Both the position numbers and the translations under genes were made by a program. From assembly GCF_900116665.1 (NCBI RefSeq), contig NZ_FPBK01000005.1:124001-188000 (forward strand): a DNA stretch of 64,000 nt, given 5' to 3'. Positions 1 through 8,360 of this stretch are shown one piece after another (the stretch's first letter is position 1; the number at the start of each line of letters is the position of its first letter). The notes beneath the pieces are model-generated. The model had not been told where the DNA came from. It searched no databases and saw only the letters and a program-made list of their open reading frames with translations. The stretch is from Pustulibacterium marinum. GTDB taxonomy: Bacteria > Bacteroidota > Bacteroidia > Flavobacteriales > Flavobacteriaceae.

Positions 1-478
1 CCACATCGTTCGAAATTTTATGCGACTTGGTAGTTCCTGTAATTACCCAAAAACTTTCTGAGCTGCCACGTTTGGTCAACGGTACGTTTTGATAAGCCGG
101 TACCGCTAATGACGAAGAAATTCCTGGAACCATAGCTGTTTCTATTCCGTATTGTGCTGCGTATTCCATTTCTTCCGCTCCGCGGCCAAAAATAAACGGA
201 TCGCCACCTTTTAAACGCACTACATGTCCTTTAGTTTGCGCTCTTTGCACAATCAACTCATTAATTTGTTCTTGCTGATACGAATAGCAACCTTTACGTT
301 TGCCCACAAAAATTTGTTCTGCTTGTGAGGCATACATCAACAATTCTGAATTTACTAAAGCATCGTACAATACCACATCGGCATTTTGCAATGCTTTAAT
401 CGCTTTTAGTGTAATTAAATCGGCATCTCCTGGTCCTGCCCCAACTACAGTTAATTTTGGTTTATTTTGTAGTATCAT
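1..478 (-). CDS. cobA: Uroporphyrinogen-III C-methyltransferase (3' end outside window)
   Basis: Methylates uroporphyrinogen III with SAM to make precorrin-2, the first step toward siroheme, the cofactor of the sulfite reductase encoded just upstream. Only the first 159 residues are present; the C-terminus lies beyond base 1. Visible family motifs are the glycine-rich SAM loop VGAGPGDADLIT (about residues 12-23) and LKGGDPFIFGRG (about 89-100). The ATG at 478 was read directly from the sequence and overlaps the 3' end of the reductase gene by 17 bp, so the two are translationally coupled. No sign of a fused CysG dehydrogenase domain in the visible part. Identification is firm. Confidence 0.93.
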   Translation of the reverse strand, partial: MILQNKPKLTVVGAGPGDADLITLKAIKALQNADVVLYDALVNSELLMYASQAEQIFVGKRKGCYSYQQEQINELIVQRAQTKGHVVRLKGGDPFIFGRGAEEMEYAAQYGIETAMVPGISSSLAVPAYQNVPLTKRGSSESFWVITGTTKSHKISNDV

Positions 479-2561
479 GTTGCAATTGTTTTGTTCTAAA
501 AGCATCTACTTGCTTATAGAAAGTTTGCGCATCTAACAAGTACTGTTTTGCAAATGCTTCTGAAGGCTCGTTGTTATTGATTTGATAGGTGAACTCTGAA
601 AAAGATGTCCCTAATTCAAATTCAGCACCAAAAATCTCTTCAAACTGCTTGATAATTCCCGCTTGTGTATTGGTTTTTACACTTTCACCCAACAACAAAG
701 CTTTGGCAGAGTTTACTATTGCCGTATAGGAATGATAAATACTGTCTGCCCATTTTTGTTGGTTTAATGTATCTGTTGCGTTTTGTAATTTTTCTTCAGA
801 CTCAAATAATAGCGTAGCTACTAAATCTACTACCACACCAGCACACTCACCAACACCAACTGCTTTTACATACTCTTCGGTATGCCCCCAGTCTACAAAA
901 TCATTAGCGGTTAAGTTATCGGTATCTGCAAATGGCTTTAAGAAATCGTAAAAATACTTTTGCTCTTTTCTGTCGTAATACTCTAAAAACGATTCTGCTG
1001 TTTGTTGATTTGCTTTAAAATCATCTAAAATAGCACGTAATGCCTGCGGACCTCTTTTAGAAGGAACTTTGATTACTTTATCTGCAAAACGACCAGAACC
1101 GTTACCAAGCACACCACCACCCAACAACACTTGCAATGCCGGAGCTACCAATTTGCCTTGACGAATAGACATACCTTGAAAGCCTATGTGTGCCATATTG
1201 TGTTGCCCACAAGCATTCATACAACCACTAATTTTAATGGTTATGTCTTTATTATTTAAATATTCTGGATATTCTGCTTTAATCACATCTTCTAACACAT
1301 CGGCAATACCTGTACTACTTGCTATACCTAAGTTACAAGTGTCTGTACCTGGACAAGCCGTTATATCTAGTGTAGAATTATAGCCTATAGCAGTAAAACC
1401 TAAAGCTGATAATTCTTGATAGAAAAATGGTAATAAATCTTCGCGTACGTTGCGCAACACTATGTTTTGACGTAATGATAAACGCAACTCGTTACCACTG
1501 TAATTTTTGACTAATGTTGCTAATTTTCTTGCCTCTTTAGTGTAAAAATCTCCTAGTTTAACTTTAATACCTATACCGAAAAAACCTTCTTGCTTTTGTG
1601 CAAAAACATTAGTTTGTAACCAAGCATTGTATTCTTTTTCATCTGCAATACTTACTTGCGGAGCTTCAATCTTTTTTAATGCTTCGTAATCTGCTTCAAA
1701 ACCTTCGGTTTGTATAGGGTACGTTTGGTACGAAAGTGCTATTTTTTGCTCTTCAACTAAAGCTAGAAACGCTTCGAGACCTAATTCTTGCACCAAAAAC
1801 TTCATACGTGCTTTTAAACGTTTTGCGCGTTCTCCATGACGATCAAAAACTCGTAACACACTTTCTATAAAAGGTATTAATTGATCTACAGGTAAAAATT
1901 CGTGTACCAATTCTGCATGATTTGGTTGTGAACCTAAACCACCACCAAGCATAACTTTAAAACCTCTTTGGTTGTCTTGTAACTTCGGAATGAACCCTAA
2001 ATCGTGAATAAAAGACAAGGCTGAATCTTTATCGGAAGACGAAAAAGACATTTTGAATTTTCGCCCCATCTCTTGACACACTGGATTTCTTAGGAAAAAC
2101 TGAAAAACAGCATGGGCATATGGCGAGACATCAAAAGGCTCTTCTGGGTCTATACCTGCTATTTCTGAAGCTGTAACATTCCTAACGGTGTTACCACAAG
2201 CCTCTCGTAATGTAACATCATTCTTCTCCAACTCTGCCCAAAGCTCTGGTGTTCTATCTAGACTTACGTAGTGAATTTGAATATCTTGTCGTGTGGTAAT
2301 ATGTAATCTTCCTCTTGAATATTCATCTGAAACATCTGAAATACGCAACAATTGGTCTCCATTTACTCTACCATAAGGCAATTTAATACGCACCATTTGT
2401 ACGCCTTGTTGCCTTTGCCCATAGACACCTCTAGCCAATCGCAAACTGCGAAAACGCTCTTCGTCTAGTTTTCCTTCTTTGAATAATCGAATCTTTTTCT
2501 CTAATTCGATAATATCTTTTTCAACTATTGGGTTTTCTAATTCTGTTCTGAAACTTTGCAT
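462..2561 (-). CDS. Siroheme sulfite/nitrite reductase with C-terminal HEPN-like domain
   Basis: Ferredoxin-type siroheme/[4Fe-4S] reductase, inferred to reduce sulfite to sulfide given the cobA-cysH-metZ neighbourhood. The protein has 699 aa. Two ferredoxin-like and siroheme-binding halves span about 1-560. The four cluster/siroheme cysteines are at 403 and 409 (ACPGTDTCN) and 447 and 451 (GCMNACGQH). From about 565 to 690 there is an all-helical segment (KWADSIYHSYTAIVNSAKAL) that resembles a HEPN domain and is absent from ordinary sulfite reductases, which end near 550-580 aa. Start ATG at 2561 directly abuts a 29-bp palindrome. It forms an operon with cobA. Nitrite as substrate cannot be excluded from sequence. 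Confidence 0.9.
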   Translation of the reverse strand: MQSFRTELENPIVEKDIIELEKKIRLFKEGKLDEERFRSLRLARGVYGQRQQGVQMVRIKLPYGRVNGDQLLRISDVSDEYSRGRLHITTRQDIQIHYVSLDRTPELWAELEKNDVTLREACGNTVRNVTASEIAGIDPEEPFDVSPYAHAVFQFFLRNPVCQEMGRKFKMSFSSSDKDSALSFIHDLGFIPKLQDNQRGFKVMLGGGLGSQPNHAELVHEFLPVDQLIPFIESVLRVFDRHGERAKRLKARMKFLVQELGLEAFLALVEEQKIALSYQTYPIQTEGFEADYEALKKIEAPQVSIADEKEYNAWLQTNVFAQKQEGFFGIGIKVKLGDFYTKEARKLATLVKNYSGNELRLSLRQNIVLRNVREDLLPFFYQELSALGFTAIGYNSTLDITACPGTDTCNLGIASSTGIADVLEDVIKAEYPEYLNNKDITIKISGCMNACGQHNMAHIGFQGMSIRQGKLVAPALQVLLGGGVLGNGSGRFADKVIKVPSKRGPQALRAILDDFKANQQTAESFLEYYDRKEQKYFYDFLKPFADTDNLTANDFVDWGHTEEYVKAVGVGECAGVVVDLVATLLFESEEKLQNATDTLNQQKWADSIYHSYTAIVNSAKALLLGESVKTNTQAGIIKQFEEIFGAEFELGTSFSEFTYQINNNEPSEAFAKQYLLDAQTFYKQVDAFRTKQLQHDTTK

Positions 2562-2590
2562 ATTCTACTAATTCTATAGATTAATAGGTT
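2562..2590 (-). promoter_or_regulatory. Palindrome upstream of sulfite reductase, shared with cysH
   Basis: Minus-strand dyad CTATTAATC-TATA-GAATTAGTAG immediately before the reductase ATG. It aligns without gaps to the palindrome at 3278-3306 upstream of cysH with 20 of 29 identical bases, and the arms are better conserved than the centre. This suggests a shared protein operator, or an RNA hairpin sequestering the ribosome-binding region. No regulator gene is present in the window. Confidence 0.6.
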
Positions 2591-2598
2591 TTTAAATG

Positions 2599-2628
2599 AA
2601 AAAATAAACAGACTTACATCTGTTTTTG
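2599..2628 (-). terminator. Intrinsic terminator of cysH
   Basis: On the minus strand AAACAGA-TGTAAG-TCTGTTT is followed by ATTTTTT. The 7-bp stem and U tract lie just after the cysH stop, so part of the reductase transcription is expected to start separately. Confidence 0.6.
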
Positions 2629-2636
2629 AATACTGG

Positions 2637-3260
2637 TTACGATAAGTGAATACCACACTCTCGGTTTGAGTACACTTTTGTTGGATCGAAATAATTAAAC
2701 TCGTTTGTTAATTTATGTTCTTGAATGTACTCGTATATTTCTTTATTGTTGTAATAGAAGAAAGGAGAAACCTTTAAGACTCCGTCTTTAGTAAAACTTA
2801 AAATATCTAATGAAGCACGATGCGCTGTTTGTGATTGTCTAATGTTAGAAAACCACACATCTGGTTTATGCTCATTCATTGCTCTACGGAAAGGTTCTAG
2901 CTTTACAATTTCTGTAAACAACTGATGCTTTTCATTTTCTGGCTCTGGTACACCATAGAAAAAGCTGATAAATTCTTTAGATAAATTAGGTTCATATTTT
3001 TTCACATTTAAACCCAATTGCTTTCTAGTTTTTTCTATGTGCTTATACGTGTCTTCGGTATTAAAACCAGTATCGCACCAAAGCACTGGCATACTTGGCA
3101 TGACAGAAGAACATAAGTGTAATAAAGATGAAGAGTAAGGACCAAAATTTGATGTTATTACTGGTCGCTCTGCAAAACTTAGCACCCACTCTACAATTTC
3201 TCTTGGCGATTTGTCTTTTAAAATCGCGTTGTACTTTAAAATGTCTTCTGCTACTTTCAT
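2637..3260 (-). CDS. cysH: Phosphoadenylyl-sulfate (PAPS) reductase
   Basis: Cytoplasmic thioredoxin-dependent reduction of activated sulfate to sulfite. 207 aa. The PP-loop (TSNFGPYSSSLLHL, 36-49) binds the nucleotide, and the C-terminal redox motif ECGIH places the catalytic Cys at 202. The CC-x-RK and C-x2-C cluster cysteines of [4Fe-4S] APS reductases are missing: LEPFRRAM stands where CCxxRKxxPL is expected. PAPS specificity is therefore inferred. Sulfate activation genes (cysD, cysN, cysC) are not in this window. The product feeds the sulfite reductase encoded 76 bp downstream. The gene has its own promoter and a palindromic leader. Confidence 0.9.
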   Translation of the reverse strand: MKVAEDILKYNAILKDKSPREIVEWVLSFAERPVITSNFGPYSSSLLHLCSSVMPSMPVLWCDTGFNTEDTYKHIEKTRKQLGLNVKKYEPNLSKEFISFFYGVPEPENEKHQLFTEIVKLEPFRRAMNEHKPDVWFSNIRQSQTAHRASLDILSFTKDGVLKVSPFFYYNNKEIYEYIQEHKLTNEFNYFDPTKVYSNRECGIHLS

Positions 3261-3277
3261 ATCATTTGTAATTTTAA

Positions 3278-3306
3278 AATCTAATAATCCATAGGATTAG
3301 TAGATT
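3278..3306 (-). promoter_or_regulatory. Palindromic operator or leader hairpin of cysH
   Basis: Minus-strand arms CTACTAATCC and GGATTATTAG around TAT, extended by AAT/ATT; one mismatch in a 13-bp stem. It lies 17 nt upstream of the ATG and just downstream of the -7 element at 3313-3320, near the expected transcription start. That position suits a repressor operator. The copy at 2562-2590 supports a sulfur-regulon site. Confidence 0.6.
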
Positions 3307-3312
3307 ATTAAG

Positions 3313-3320
3313 CAAACGTA
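3313..3320 (-). promoter_or_regulatory. Bacteroidota -7 element of cysH
   Basis: TACGTTTG on the minus strand matches TAnnTTTG. A TTG lies about 22 nt further upstream as a possible -33 element. The leader would be about 45 nt and begin at the palindrome. Confidence 0.55.
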
Positions 3321-3391
3321 CATAAAATATTTGATACGCACGCAATTATAAAAATAAAAATTGCGTTAAATAATGAGATTTGTCATAATGC

Positions 3392-3430
3392 AAAAAAAAG
3401 CTGCACACTTTTAAGTTTTGTACAGCTTTT
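3392..3430 (-). terminator. Intrinsic terminator after metZ
   Basis: Minus-strand AAAAGCTGTAC pairs with GTGTGCAGCTTTT and is followed by a T tract, directly after the metZ stop. It ends the SAM-riboswitch-controlled metX/thrA-metZ unit. Confidence 0.75.
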
Positions 3431-3440
3431 ATAAATTATA

Positions 3441-4613
3441 TTATGATAGGGCTTGATTGAGATCTGAAATAATATCGTCTACATGCTCTAATCCAATAGA
3501 AGTTCTTACCAAACCATCGGTAATACTCACCGCTAAACGCTCCTCTACAGACAATTTACTATGTGTTGTAGAAGCAGGATGCGTAACAATGGTACGCGTA
3601 TCTCCTAAATTGGCAGAAAGGGAGCACATTTGTATTTTATTCAAGAAATTTCTACCGGCATCTATACCTCCTTTAATTTCAAAAGCTACAATATTACCGC
3701 CTAATCGCATTTGTTTTTTAGCAATATTATACTGCGGATGCGAAGGTAAAAATGGATATTTTACAGATGCTACATTTGGATGCGCTTCTAAAAACTGCGC
3801 TACTTTTAAGGCATTTTCGCAATGCTTTTCTACTCTAACCGATAAGGTTTCTAAACTTTTAGACAATACCCAAGCATTGAATGGCGACATTGCCGGACCC
3901 GTGTTACGAGCAAATAAGTAGATTTCTCGAATCAAATCTGCTCTACCAACAGCTACACCGCCTAAAACTCTACCTTGACCGTCAATCAATTTTGTTGCTG
4001 AATGCACTACGATATCCGCTCCGTGTTTAATTGGATTCTGAATATAAGGTGTTGCAAAGCAGTTATCAATTACCAATAACAAATTGTGTTTTTTGGCAAT
4101 TTCGCCCAACAAATCCAAATCAATAATATCTACTGCCGGATTGGTTGGTGTTTCCGCATATATAATTTTGGTATTTGGTTGAATACAACCTTCGATAGAT
4201 TCTGGTTCGTCTATCTTAAAATACGTCGTTTCAATATTCCACTTTGGCAAATATTTTTTAAACAACGAATGAGTAGAACCAAACACACTACTAGCCGACA
4301 CAATATGATCGCCACTTTCTAACAAAGCCGCCAACGTGTTGTAAACCGCAGCCATTCCGGTTGCAAAAGCATACCCCGCTTCTGCCCCTTCCATCTTGCA
4401 AATCTTCTCTACAAATTCCGTGGTATTTGGGTTTGAGAAACGACTGTACAGGTTTTTTGGTTTTTCTTCAGCAAACGATGCACGCATATCTTCGGCATCA
4501 TCAAACACAAAACTAGACGTTACATATAATGGTGTACTGTGTTCTGAAAATTGAGTTCTTTCGGATTGGGTTCTTACCGCTTCGGTTTCGAATTTATATT
4601 TTGAATCGCTCAT
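3441..4613 (-). CDS. metZ: O-acyl-homoserine sulfhydrylase (trans-sulfuration PLP enzyme)
   Basis: Combines acylated homoserine with sulfide to give homocysteine. 390 aa, the usual length of Cys/Met-metabolism PLP enzymes. The Schiff-base lysine is Lys208 in HSATKLIDGQG; the substrate-phosphate region YSRFSNPNTTEF (57-68) and the DNCFATPY strand (183-190) are present. It lies 23 bp downstream of the MetX-aspartokinase-homoserine dehydrogenase gene on the same strand, so it is co-transcribed and receives that protein's product plus sulfide from the neighbouring reductase. Cystathionine gamma-synthase activity is the main alternative; context favours direct sulfhydrylation. Confidence 0.9.
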   Translation of the reverse strand: MSDSKYKFETEAVRTQSERTQFSEHSTPLYVTSSFVFDDAEDMRASFAEEKPKNLYSRFSNPNTTEFVEKICKMEGAEAGYAFATGMAAVYNTLAALLESGDHIVSASSVFGSTHSLFKKYLPKWNIETTYFKIDEPESIEGCIQPNTKIIYAETPTNPAVDIIDLDLLGEIAKKHNLLLVIDNCFATPYIQNPIKHGADIVVHSATKLIDGQGRVLGGVAVGRADLIREIYLFARNTGPAMSPFNAWVLSKSLETLSVRVEKHCENALKVAQFLEAHPNVASVKYPFLPSHPQYNIAKKQMRLGGNIVAFEIKGGIDAGRNFLNKIQMCSLSANLGDTRTIVTHPASTTHSKLSVEERLAVSITDGLVRTSIGLEHVDDIISDLNQALS

Positions 4614-4636
4614 AGCTTTTACTTTACAACTTAAAA

Positions 4637-7600
4637 TTAATGAATATTTTTTTCCGCAAGGCGAAGAATATCTCCAAAAACTCCACGTGCGGTTACCGCA
4701 GCTCCTGCTCCTGCTCCTTGAATAACAATTGGATGTTCTCCGTAAGATTCTGTATAGATTTCAAAAATAGAATCGGAACCTTTTACCTGCCCTAATGCGC
4801 TTTCTTTTGGTACCGAAACCAATTTTACATCTAATTCTGCTCCGTCATCTTTAAACAAATCACCATGTAAATCGCCTACATAACGCAATACATGATTAGG
4901 TTTTTGTTGTTTTTTGATTGCATCGAACACCGGATTCAATTCTTCCAAACGCTCTAAAAACTCAGGAACGGTAGTGTCTTGCAAGTTTTCAGGAATTAAA
5001 TTTTGAATGTTTACATCTGCAAATTCATTACGCAATTCCAATTCACGCGCTAGAATCAACAACTTTCTACCAACATCTACTCCGCTTAAATCATCACGCG
5101 GATCAGGTTCGGTATAACCGCTTTCGATAGCCACTTTCAACACATCGCTAAACGGTTGATCTGATTCTGAAAAAGTGTTGAATAAATAACTCAACGTACC
5201 GCTAAACACACCTTTAATTCTGGTTATATTTTCACCTGAATTGTGCAACAAACTAATGGTATCAATCAACGGTAAACCTGCACCTACATTGGTTTCGTAT
5301 AAATATTTTTTCTGATATTGACTCAATACTTCACGCAGTTCCTGATAGAAATCAAAAGAAATTGTATTGGCAATTTTATTGGCTGAAACCAGATCGAATC
5401 CGTTTTTAACTAACGGAATGTAATTTTCTACAAAAGTTTTACTGGCCGTGGCATCTACAGCAATTAGGTTTCCTAAGTGCGCTTCGTCTACTAGTTGAAT
5501 AATGCTATCAATGTTTTCATATGGTAAACCATTTTCGACCAAATCTTGTTCCCAATTACCCGTAATTCCAGCTGCGTTGAACAACACTTTTGTCGAGTTT
5601 ACAATGGCCACAACATTCACCGCTAAATCTTTTCGGTCTAAAATATTCTGACGCGCATTGTTGATTTGCTCAATCAATGTACCGCCAACCGTTCCGCGAC
5701 CAAAAATCACCAAATTCACTTTTTTAGAAATTCCGAAAATCTCTCCGTGAATGATATTGATAGCCTTTTTCACCTGCGAACGTTTTACCACCAAACTCAC
5801 GTTTTTACCTGTCACCGTATTGTTTAACAGTAACGGTACAATTTGGTTTTTGATTAACGCATCGTACGGTTTATTAAAGGTTGCCAACTCTTGACCAACA
5901 ATAGATATTACCGAAACTTGTGTATTTACATACACTTCGCTTACATCGTTGGTGTAAAAGTCTTGTTCAAACTCTGCTTCTAACGCTTTTTTGGCTTCAA
6001 AAGCATCTTTGGCGTCTACCACTAAACCAATTCCACGCTCGGAAGAACCTTGTGCAATAATACTTACGCTAATTTGTTTTGCTCCTAACGCTTTGAAAAT
6101 ACGAGCATCTACACCTGCTTTACCGAGCAAACCACGACCTTCTAAGTTGATTAAAGCCACATTCTCAAACGTAGAAACCGATTTGATTCCCGTTGCTTTA
6201 CTCTCTGCATGAATTAACGTACCTTGATTTTTGGCGTTGAATGTATTTAAAATTCGTAGTGGAATATTCTTCTCTATTAACGGAATAATAGTTTTTGCAT
6301 GCAGAATGTTTGCTCCAAAATTGGCAAGCTCGTTCGCATCTTCAAAAGACAGCTCTTTAATAATCTCTGCATCGCTCACCAAATCTGGGTTTGCAGTGAA
6401 AATTCCGTCTACATGTGTATAGTTTTGTAACTCTTCGGCATCTAAATAATTTGCCAATAAAGAAGCTGTGTAGTTACTACCATTTCTACCTAAAGTGGTA
6501 GTTTCTCCCGTTTCTGTAGCTGCTATAAAACCTGTAACCACATGCACTGTAGTACCGTTATGCTTTTCAAAGTGCTTCACTACATTTTCTTTAGAGAGTA
6601 CATGGTTGGGTTGTGCATTACCAAACGTATTGTCTGTAACAATAAGCTGTCTACTATCAGAAAAAATAGCATTTACCCCTTTATCTTGTAATAGTTGCAC
6701 AATGGTTTTTCCTGAAATAATTTCGCCTTGCGACAACACGTTGTCTTTAATCTTCTTGCTGTAATCGTGCAATAAGGCCACCCCTTCTAACAATTTGCTA
6801 ATGGTTGAAAACTCTTCGGAAAGGTTAACATTGGCTACTGCTGTTTGATATGCTTTAAACTCTTCTAGTTCTTTTTGATATGCTTTACCTCTAGCTGCTT
6901 TTTCTAGCAAACTTTCTAATTGGTCTGTAGCTTTACCCCTAGCCGAAACCACCAATGCAATACGCTCTTTGGCTTCTAGTTTGGCTTGAATAATATTTAT
7001 GGTGTTTTGTAATCCTTCTCCGTTTGCTAATGACTTACCGCCAAACTTTACAACTTTCATTCTTTTATATTTTGGTGTTGGAAACACCTTGGTGATTAAT
7101 TTTTCTAATTGTTCAAATTCTATTAAAAAAGCATCATGCCCGTGTACAGACTTTATCTCGCCATAGGTTACATTGCTTCGGCTTTGTGCTAATTTTCTGT
7201 GTGTTTCACGATTTTCTTCCGCAGAAAAAAATAAATCGGAATCTACCCCAACAATATGAATATCGGCTTCTATTTGTTCAAAAACAGATGTATTTTCTTC
7301 CCTTCCTCTGGTAACATCTATAGTTTTTAACAGCTGATTCATTAATTTATATGCAGATACCTGAAAACGTTCTTGCAGTTTTTTACCATGATGCAACAAC
7401 CAACTCTCTACATTAAAAATTTGCAAGTCGGCATTGGTGCTACGCTGAAATTTGGCTTTAAAAGAAGCTGGAGTTCTATAACACAACATGGCATGCATAC
7501 GAGCATCGTGCACTGGGTTATTGCTATTGTTTAAAATTTGCTCTTGTATTTGGCAATTGGCAATTAACCAATCTGTAGCTTTCCAATCGGTCGCAATGGT

Positions 7601-8047
7601 AATTAAATGTTGTGTAATTTTAGGGTTTAGCGCACACATTTCCCAAGCTAAACCACCGCCTAAAGACCCACCAATAAGGGCATATAATTTTGTAATGGTT
7701 AATTGGGCTAACCCTAACAAAAATACTTTTGCCATATCTCTAGCAACAAAACTCTTGTAATGGTCTAGTACAAAACCATCAAAACCGTTGCCTGGTATGT
7801 TAAAAGAGATAATAGTATACACATCTGTATCTATACTTTTTTCTTTACCCACAAGAGCATTCCACCAACCCTCTTTGCCAGACACATTAGAGTTGCCTGT
7901 TAAAGCGTGGTTTATAAGCACTACAGGAGCTGTACCCAAAGGTTGCCCAAACTGCTGATAGCTTAATGGTATTACATCGAAAGTGTGATTACATTCGGTT
8001 GTAAATTTTTGAATATGTAGGGTTGTTAATTTGTTTTCCAAAACCAA
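4637..8047 (-). CDS. thrA: Trifunctional homoserine O-acyltransferase / aspartokinase / homoserine dehydrogenase
   Basis: One uninterrupted 1136-aa reading frame. Residues 1-325 are a MetX-type alpha/beta hydrolase: nucleophile Ser128 in IGGSLGGG, Asp269/271 in GVDSD, His304 in VHGHDAFL. Residues 330-790 are aspartokinase (KVVKFGGKSL at 331-340) with ACT-type regulatory segments. Residues about 790-1136 are homoserine dehydrogenase, with Rossmann motif VIFGRGTVGG and the catalytic segment EPDPRDDLSGVDVGRK. The polypeptide thus covers aspartate phosphorylation, homoserine formation and homoserine acylation, lacking only aspartate-semialdehyde dehydrogenase in between. The junction VFPTPKYKR-M330 contains an ATG at 7060 that could also act as an internal start. 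The SAM-I riboswitch upstream and metZ downstream mark it as the methionine-dedicated isozyme. Acetyl versus succinyl donor is not decidable here. Confidence 0.93.
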   Translation of the reverse strand: MVLENKLTTLHIQKFTTECNHTFDVIPLSYQQFGQPLGTAPVVLINHALTGNSNVSGKEGWWNALVGKEKSIDTDVYTIISFNIPGNGFDGFVLDHYKSFVARDMAKVFLLGLAQLTITKLYALIGGSLGGGLAWEMCALNPKITQHLITIATDWKATDWLIANCQIQEQILNNSNNPVHDARMHAMLCYRTPASFKAKFQRSTNADLQIFNVESWLLHHGKKLQERFQVSAYKLMNQLLKTIDVTRGREENTSVFEQIEADIHIVGVDSDLFFSAEENRETHRKLAQSRSNVTYGEIKSVHGHDAFLIEFEQLEKLITKVFPTPKYKRMKVVKFGGKSLANGEGLQNTINIIQAKLEAKERIALVVSARGKATDQLESLLEKAARGKAYQKELEEFKAYQTAVANVNLSEEFSTISKLLEGVALLHDYSKKIKDNVLSQGEIISGKTIVQLLQDKGVNAIFSDSRQLIVTDNTFGNAQPNHVLSKENVVKHFEKHNGTTVHVVTGFIAATETGETTTLGRNGSNYTASLLANYLDAEELQNYTHVDGIFTANPDLVSDAEIIKELSFEDANELANFGANILHAKTIIPLIEKNIPLRILNTFNAKNQGTLIHAESKATGIKSVSTFENVALINLEGRGLLGKAGVDARIFKALGAKQISVSIIAQGSSERGIGLVVDAKDAFEAKKALEAEFEQDFYTNDVSEVYVNTQVSVISIVGQELATFNKPYDALIKNQIVPLLLNNTVTGKNVSLVVKRSQVKKAINIIHGEIFGISKKVNLVIFGRGTVGGTLIEQINNARQNILDRKDLAVNVVAIVNSTKVLFNAAGITGNWEQDLVENGLPYENIDSIIQLVDEAHLGNLIAVDATASKTFVENYIPLVKNGFDLVSANKIANTISFDFYQELREVLSQYQKKYLYETNVGAGLPLIDTISLLHNSGENITRIKGVFSGTLSYLFNTFSESDQPFSDVLKVAIESGYTEPDPRDDLSGVDVGRKLLILARELELRNEFADVNIQNLIPENLQDTTVPEFLERLEELNPVFDAIKKQQKPNHVLRYVGDLHGDLFKDDGAELDVKLVSVPKESALGQVKGSDSIFEIYTESYGEHPIVIQGAGAGAAVTARGVFGDILRLAEKNIH

Positions 8048-8085
8048 CTATACTTTTTGCATTAATAAATGTAAAGTATGTTATA
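8048..8085 (-). promoter_or_regulatory. Leader hairpin between SAM-I aptamer and start codon
   Basis: Minus-strand ATACTTT-A-CATT-TATT-AATG-CAA-AAAGTAT forms a two-part hairpin ending a few bases before the ATG at 8047. The adjacent segment 8077-8085 (TATAACATA on the minus strand) is complementary to the 5' side of aptamer stem P1 at 8212-8220. It could compete with the proximal P1 partner at 8111-8117. This suggests a switching segment acting on translation; no experiment supports it. Confidence 0.4.
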
Positions 8086-8106
8086 GGGAAAAGCGAAGAA
8101 AAAAAT

Positions 8107-8220
8107 CTTGATGTTATCTGCCCACAATAAATGCGGTAGAATGTAGCACCTTCTTCACAACGTGTAAAGGGTTGCTAAGGCTTCGTTGGGTCTATTCCCT
8201 CGGCCTTTCTTTATAACATA
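8107..8220 (-). ncRNA. SAM-I (S-box) riboswitch aptamer
   Basis: Read on the minus strand, this leader has the S-box core in order: GGCCGAGGGAAUAGACCC, ACGAAGCCUUAGCAACC, GAAGGUGCUACAUUC, and a closing helix P1 (AUGUUAU near 8213-8219 with AUAACAU at 8111-8117). It lies about 60 nt upstream of the MetX-aspartokinase-homoserine dehydrogenase gene. A U7 tract follows P1 on the 3' side (8100-8106), which may contribute to transcriptional control. SAM excess is expected to shut off this gene and metZ. Confidence 0.92.
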
Positions 8221-8247
8221 ACAAAACGTAATAGAACTTTAATGGTG

Positions 8248-8255
8248 CAAAGTAA
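8248..8255 (-). promoter_or_regulatory. Possible -7 element for the SAM-I leader
   Basis: TTACTTTG on the minus strand is close to TAnnTTTG and lies 28 nt upstream of the aptamer. A transcript starting about 8240 would contain the whole riboswitch. No clear -33 TTTG. Confidence 0.35.
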
Positions 8256-8347
8256 CGAGATATTTAAGCAATAAACCAAATAATTACTCAAGTTTTTTAA
8301 ACTGAAAATATTATGCTGTTTTTAATTTTTAATTTGAATTTGTTTTA

Positions 8348-8355
8348 TACCTTTG
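8348..8355 (+). promoter_or_regulatory. Bacteroidota -7 element of metK
   Basis: TACCTTTG matches TAnnTTTG and ends 10 nt before the SAM-II aptamer stem, so transcription would start almost exactly at the riboswitch. The -33 region is a T-rich stretch without a clean TTTG. Confidence 0.6.
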
Positions 8356-8360
8356 CCACC

